From positions 62,001-126,000 of the forward strand of contig NZ_JADWYQ010000013.1 in assembly GCF_022414575.1 (NCBI RefSeq): DNA of 64,000 nucleotides. The letters run 5' to 3'. A model generated the notes under the pieces. That model did not search any database, was not told where the DNA came from, and was given only the letters and a program-made list of their open reading frames with translations. Made by a program: the position numbers and the translations under genes. Origin of the DNA: Streptomyces sp. MUM 178J (lineage in GTDB: Bacteria > Actinomycetota > Actinomycetes > Streptomycetales > Streptomycetaceae). Below, piece after piece: positions 60,743-64,000 of the stretch (position 1 is the first letter of the stretch; the number at the start of each line of letters is the position of its first letter).

Positions 60743-61722
60743 AGCGTGCTCCAGTCCTGATCGGGATAGCGGTGCACCGGCGCGGAGACGTCGTCCAGCG
60801 CCTGGCAGATCTCGTCAGGAAGACTAAGCGTCTCCACTGACAACGCGGCCGTGAGCTGCTGCGCGTTGCGTGCCCCGACGATCGGGGCGACGACGCCCGG
60901 CCGGTCCCGGACCCACGCCAGCGCCACTTCGAGCGGTGTGCTCGCCAGCCCGTCGGCCGCCGTCGCCACCGCGTCCACCACCCGGCTCGCCGCGTCGTCG
61001 AGATACGGCTCGACGAACGGCCCCCACTGCTCCGAGGCGGCCCGGGAGTCCGGCGGGGTCGACGCCCGGTACTTCCCCGTCAGCACCCCGCGGCCCAGCG
61101 GGGACGACGGCAGCAGCCCCACGCCGAGATCCAGGGCCGCCGGCAGCACCTCCCGCTCCACGCCCCGCTGGAGCAGGGAGTACTCCATCTGGGTGCTGGC
61201 GAGCCGGGTGCGCAGACCGGGCGCGGCGAGCTGCCAGGTCGCCGCCTTCGCCAGCTGCCAGCCGCAGAAGTCCGACACGCCCGCGTACCGGACCCGTCCG
61301 CTGCTCACCGCGAGGTCCATGGTCTGGAGCGTCTCCTCCAGCGGGGTCTGCGAGTCGAAGGCGTGCACCTGCCAAAGGTCCACGTAGTCCGTGCCGAGCC
61401 GCTCCAGCGAGGCGTCCAGCGCGGCCAGCAGATGGCCGCGTGAGCCGTCGACCCTCCGGTCCGGGTCGGGCACCCCGCCCGCCTTGGTGGCGATGACCAG
61501 TTCCTGACGCGGCACCAGTCCGTCGATCAGCCGCCCGAGAACATACTCGGCCTCCCCCGCGCCATACACGTCCGCCGTGTCGACGAGCGTGCCGCCCGCC
61601 TCCCAGAACGCCTTGAGCTGATCGGCCGCGTCATGCTCGTCGGTGTCCCGGCCCCAGGTGAGGGTGCCGAGCCCGATCCGGGACACGCGCAGGCCGGTGT
61701 GGCCGAGATGCCTCTGCTCCAT
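60739..61722 (-). CDS. Aldo/keto reductase
   Basis: A 327-aa NADPH-dependent reductase. The catalytic set is Asp/Tyr in DTADVYGAGEAE, Lys in IATKAGG and His in WQVHAFD; GRVRYAGVSDF and a late VAPIVGARNAQQL block bind cofactor. It is a cytosolic (beta/alpha)8 barrel enzyme of the YajO/Tas-like branch; substrate unknown. The start MEQRHLG at 61722 is preferred to an ATG seven codons earlier. It is coupled by GTGA to the RecD2-like gene. Confidence 0.9.
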   Translation of the reverse strand: MEQRHLGHTGLRVSRIGLGTLTWGRDTDEHDAADQLKAFWEAGGTLVDTADVYGAGEAEYVLGRLIDGLVPRQELVIATKAGGVPDPDRRVDGSRGHLLAALDASLERLGTDYVDLWQVHAFDSQTPLEETLQTMDLAVSSGRVRYAGVSDFCGWQLAKAATWQLAAPGLRTRLASTQMEYSLLQRGVEREVLPAALDLGVGLLPSSPLGRGVLTGKYRASTPPDSRAASEQWGPFVEPYLDDAASRVVDAVATAADGLASTPLEVALAWVRDRPGVVAPIVGARNAQQLTAALSVETLSLPDEICQALDDVSAPVHRYPDQDWSTL

Positions 61723-61859
61723 GGCCGCGAGATTACTGGCCAAGGGCGCACTCTGAGAGAGCCTGTGGACAACCTTCCTATGACGGATCGGGCATCGGAG
61801 CGCTAGAGTCCGCGGAACGTGACGTTACTCATCGGTAAGAGCAGTGAGAGGGAACGCTT

Positions 61860-62909
61860 ATGCGGCTCGGCATCAACCTCGGCTACTGGGGTGCGGGGAT
61901 GGACGCGGACAATCTCGCGGTCGCGCAGGAGGCCGACCGGCTCGGCTACGACGTCTGCTGGGCGGCGGAGGCATACGGCTCCGACGCACCCACCGTCCTG
62001 TCCTGGGTCGCCGCGCAGACCGAACGCATCGACGTCGGCTCCGCGATCCTGCAGATCCCGGCCCGTCAGCCCGCCATGACCGCCATGACCGCCGCCACCC
62101 TCGACTCCCTCTCCGGCGGCCGGTTCCGCCTCGGCCTCGGCGTCTCCGGGCCCCAGGTCTCCGAGGGCTGGTACGGGGTGAAGTTCGACAAGCCGCTGTC
62201 GCGCACCCGCGAGTACGTCGAGATCGTCCGCAGGGCGATGACCCGGGAGCGGCTGACGTACGAGGGTGAGCACTGGACCCTGCCGCTCCCCGGCGGGCCT
62301 GGCAAGCCGATCAAGCTGACCGTCCATCCGCAGCGTGAACACATCCCGCTCTACATCGCCGCCATCGGCCCCAGGAACCTGGAGCAGACGGGCGAGATCG
62401 CCGACGGCGCTCTGCTGATCTTCCCGTCCGCCGAGCATCTGGAGGACACCGCGCTCCGGCATCTGCGCGCGGGCCGCGAGAAGGCGGGCAGGACGATGGA
62501 GGGCTTCGACGTCTGCCCCACCCTGCCGCTCGCGCTGGGCGACGACGTCAACGCGCTCGCCGACATGTTCCGCCCGTACACCGCGCTGTACGTCGGCGGC
62601 ATGGGCAGCCGCAAGCAGAACTTCTACAACCAGCTCGCACAGCGCATGGGATACGAGAAGGAAGCCGCCGAGATCCAGGACAGGTACCTCTCGGGCGACA
62701 AGGACGGTGCCTCCGCCGCCGTCCCCCAGCAGCTGATCGACCAGACCGCGCTGCTGGGCACGGTGAGCCGGATCGCCGACCGGATGCAGGCGTACGCTGC
62801 GGCCGGCGTCACCACGCTCACCCTCGCCCCGGCCGGTTTCACGCTCGACGAGCGGATCGGCGCCCTGCGGGCCGGCGTCGAAGCCCTCGAGGCCGCCGGG
62901 CTGGCGTAG
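61860..62909 (+). CDS. LLM-class F420-dependent oxidoreductase
   Basis: A 349-aa luciferase-like monooxygenase-fold enzyme. The start MRLGINLGYWGAGMDADNL, LDSLSGGRFRLGLGVSGPQV and HIPLYIAAIGPRNLEQTGEI are typical of the F420-dependent branch, as in many actinomycetes. It transfers hydride from reduced F420; substrate unknown. ATG at 61860 follows GTGAGAGGGA. A short A/T-richer promoter region lies between it and the divergent reductase. Confidence 0.88.
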   Translation: MRLGINLGYWGAGMDADNLAVAQEADRLGYDVCWAAEAYGSDAPTVLSWVAAQTERIDVGSAILQIPARQPAMTAMTAATLDSLSGGRFRLGLGVSGPQVSEGWYGVKFDKPLSRTREYVEIVRRAMTRERLTYEGEHWTLPLPGGPGKPIKLTVHPQREHIPLYIAAIGPRNLEQTGEIADGALLIFPSAEHLEDTALRHLRAGREKAGRTMEGFDVCPTLPLALGDDVNALADMFRPYTALYVGGMGSRKQNFYNQLAQRMGYEKEAAEIQDRYLSGDKDGASAAVPQQLIDQTALLGTVSRIADRMQAYAAAGVTTLTLAPAGFTLDERIGALRAGVEALEAAGLA

Positions 62910-63189
62910 CAGCGGCGTCGCCCCTCTCCCGGGGCGGCGTCCGGACAGGACTGCGGCCGTGGTGGGGGCTCGGGGGTCTTCCCCGCCACGGCCGTCATGC
63001 AGCACAACGCCCGACGCCCCGCTCCGGTTACGGCCGCGGCGCGCCCCGCTCGCGCCCCCGCGGCCTTCCGTACGATCCCCCGTTCGGCGGAGTTGACCGC
63101 CCCAGTTGTTGCCTCGCCCCCTGGACCGCACTTGACTCGTTCTTTGCGGATGGCGGATGCCTCCGGATGCCTTCATGGAGGTGGCGGCA

Positions 63190-63975
63190 ATGCTCTCGGC
63201 CCAGAGCCTGTTCCAGGAGATCCTCGACACCGACGACTCCTTCCAGCTCTTCTGTTCGATCGCGGCCAGCGGTGAGACCCAGGGCGGCTGGGAGAACGGC
63301 CGCATCGCCGCGCTCGTCCCCCAGGGCATGCGCGACCTCGCACCCAAGATCATCCGTCATGGCGCGGACGAGGACAAACACGGCCGGCTGTTCAACGCGC
63401 TGCTGAAGAAGCGGAATCTGGAGCCGGTCCCGGTCCCGCCCGAGACCGACTACACCATGCTCCTGGAGAAGGCGGGCATCGGCCTCGCCCACGACAAGCT
63501 GCGCCGCGACGAACCGCTGACCGAAGAGGACATCGTCGTCTACCTCTCCCACAGCCGGGTCACCGAGCAGCGCGCAGCCGACCAGATGGACATGCTGGTC
63601 AAGTACTTCGGGGACCACCCCGACGTCGGCAAGGCCATCCATATGATCTCCGGCGACGAGGACAACCACCTCGCCTACTGCCATGAGGAGTTGCTGCGGC
63701 TGGCGGCAGAGGGCCACGGGCGCGCCATCCAGCGCGTGCTCCGCGAGAGCGCCCTCGCCGAGATCCGCGTCTACCGCGATGTGAGCATCGCCGTGATGTC
63801 CCACATGGGACGCCTGCTGCACTGGCCCAAGGCCAAGTCCGCGGCGCTCACGGCCGGCATCCACGGGATGTACGCATACGAGCGGATCGGCGGCTGGCAC
63901 CGGATGGTCAGCCTTCGGATGCCTGAGCGCCGGGGCGCGCTGGACGGCCCGCCGAGCCCCGTGCCGGCCATCTGA
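63190..63975 (+). CDS. Ferritin-like diiron domain protein
   Basis: A 261-aa four-helix protein. IIRHGADEDKHGRLF and HMISGDEDNHLAYCHEEL carry the ExxH-type iron ligands of ferritin-like proteins. Similar proteins act as iron stores, rubrerythrin-like peroxidases or diiron oxygenases; which one is not clear. I start at the ATG at 63190 because GGAGG lies eight bases upstream; ATGs at 63157 and 63175 have none. The 250 bases upstream hold a low-complexity stretch and no gene. Confidence 0.8.
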   Translation: MLSAQSLFQEILDTDDSFQLFCSIAASGETQGGWENGRIAALVPQGMRDLAPKIIRHGADEDKHGRLFNALLKKRNLEPVPVPPETDYTMLLEKAGIGLAHDKLRRDEPLTEEDIVVYLSHSRVTEQRAADQMDMLVKYFGDHPDVGKAIHMISGDEDNHLAYCHEELLRLAAEGHGRAIQRVLRESALAEIRVYRDVSIAVMSHMGRLLHWPKAKSAALTAGIHGMYAYERIGGWHRMVSLRMPERRGALDGPPSPVPAI

Positions 63976-64000
63976 CGGGGGCTCCGCCCCCCGGACCCTG

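Overview
This is a chromosomal window from a Streptomyces or a very close relative. Base composition is very G+C rich with strong third-position G/C bias. Starts are often GTG, and neighbouring genes are often coupled by ATGA/GTGA overlaps. A short chaplin beside a long sortase-anchored chaplin (chpH-chpC), mycothiol metabolism, an F420-type oxidoreductase and many TetR regulators all fit. From memory, the right-hand gene order resembles the chpC/chpH neighbourhood of S. coelicolor, but this was not checked by a search.

Layout. 0-4 kb: tail of an aldehyde dehydrogenase, a zinc alcohol dehydrogenase, two TetR regulators, a MaoC-like hydratase and a zinc-ribbon protein; two CAAGCGCTTG-type sites suggest a small CoA-metabolism regulon. 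4-14 kb: a secreted penicillin-acylase-family hydrolase, a TetR, an MMPL transporter coupled to a DUF2993 (LmeA-like) protein behind paired operators, a small secreted charged protein and a NamZ-like (DUF1343) muramidase. 13.7-19.6 kb: SDR, two TetRs, an acyl-CoA dehydrogenase/APH-kinase pair (the split form of ACAD10/ACAD11) and a metallo-beta-lactamase-fold hydrolase, with a shared ATACCGAC-type operator. 19.7-30.4 kb: a His-rich metal-binding protein, DUF202 pair, NUDIX, FAD dehydrogenase, SuoX-like molybdoenzyme with cytochrome b, mscR flanked by two gene remnants, a large SpoIIE-type phosphatase and an RluA-like pseudouridine synthase.

30.7-51 kb: a defence island on the + strand, read as one long transcription unit or nearly so: Ser/Thr kinase, SNF2-like helicase (DrmD type), 1640-aa DNA methyltransferase (DrmMI type), 2258-aa YprA-type helicase with DUF1998/MZB and nuclease-like tails, a ParE-like/UvrD fusion, then a PtuA-like ATPase and a PtuB-like HNH nuclease (Septu type). 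It is DISARM-related but has no separate drmB or drmC, so it looks closer to ARMADA-like arrangements. Four in-frame TTA leucine codons lie in three of the genes, implying dependence on the bldA tRNA. The target-recognition part of the methyltransferase has a sharply lower G+C content. 51-54 kb: mobile-element debris (a small coupled protein, an APH-like protein, a serine recombinase with palindromic sites, a small membrane protein and the C-terminal stub of a tyrosine integrase) ending at tRNA-Leu(GAG), the likely insertion site.

54-64 kb: core chromosome again, with an M20 peptidase, chpH, a chpC with four chaplin domains instead of the usual two, DUF5703, a conserved acidic protein, a RecD2-like protein with degenerate ATPase motifs, an aldo/keto reductase, a luciferase-like oxidoreductase and a ferritin-like protein. 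All family assignments are from reading motifs in the sequence; no database search was run.
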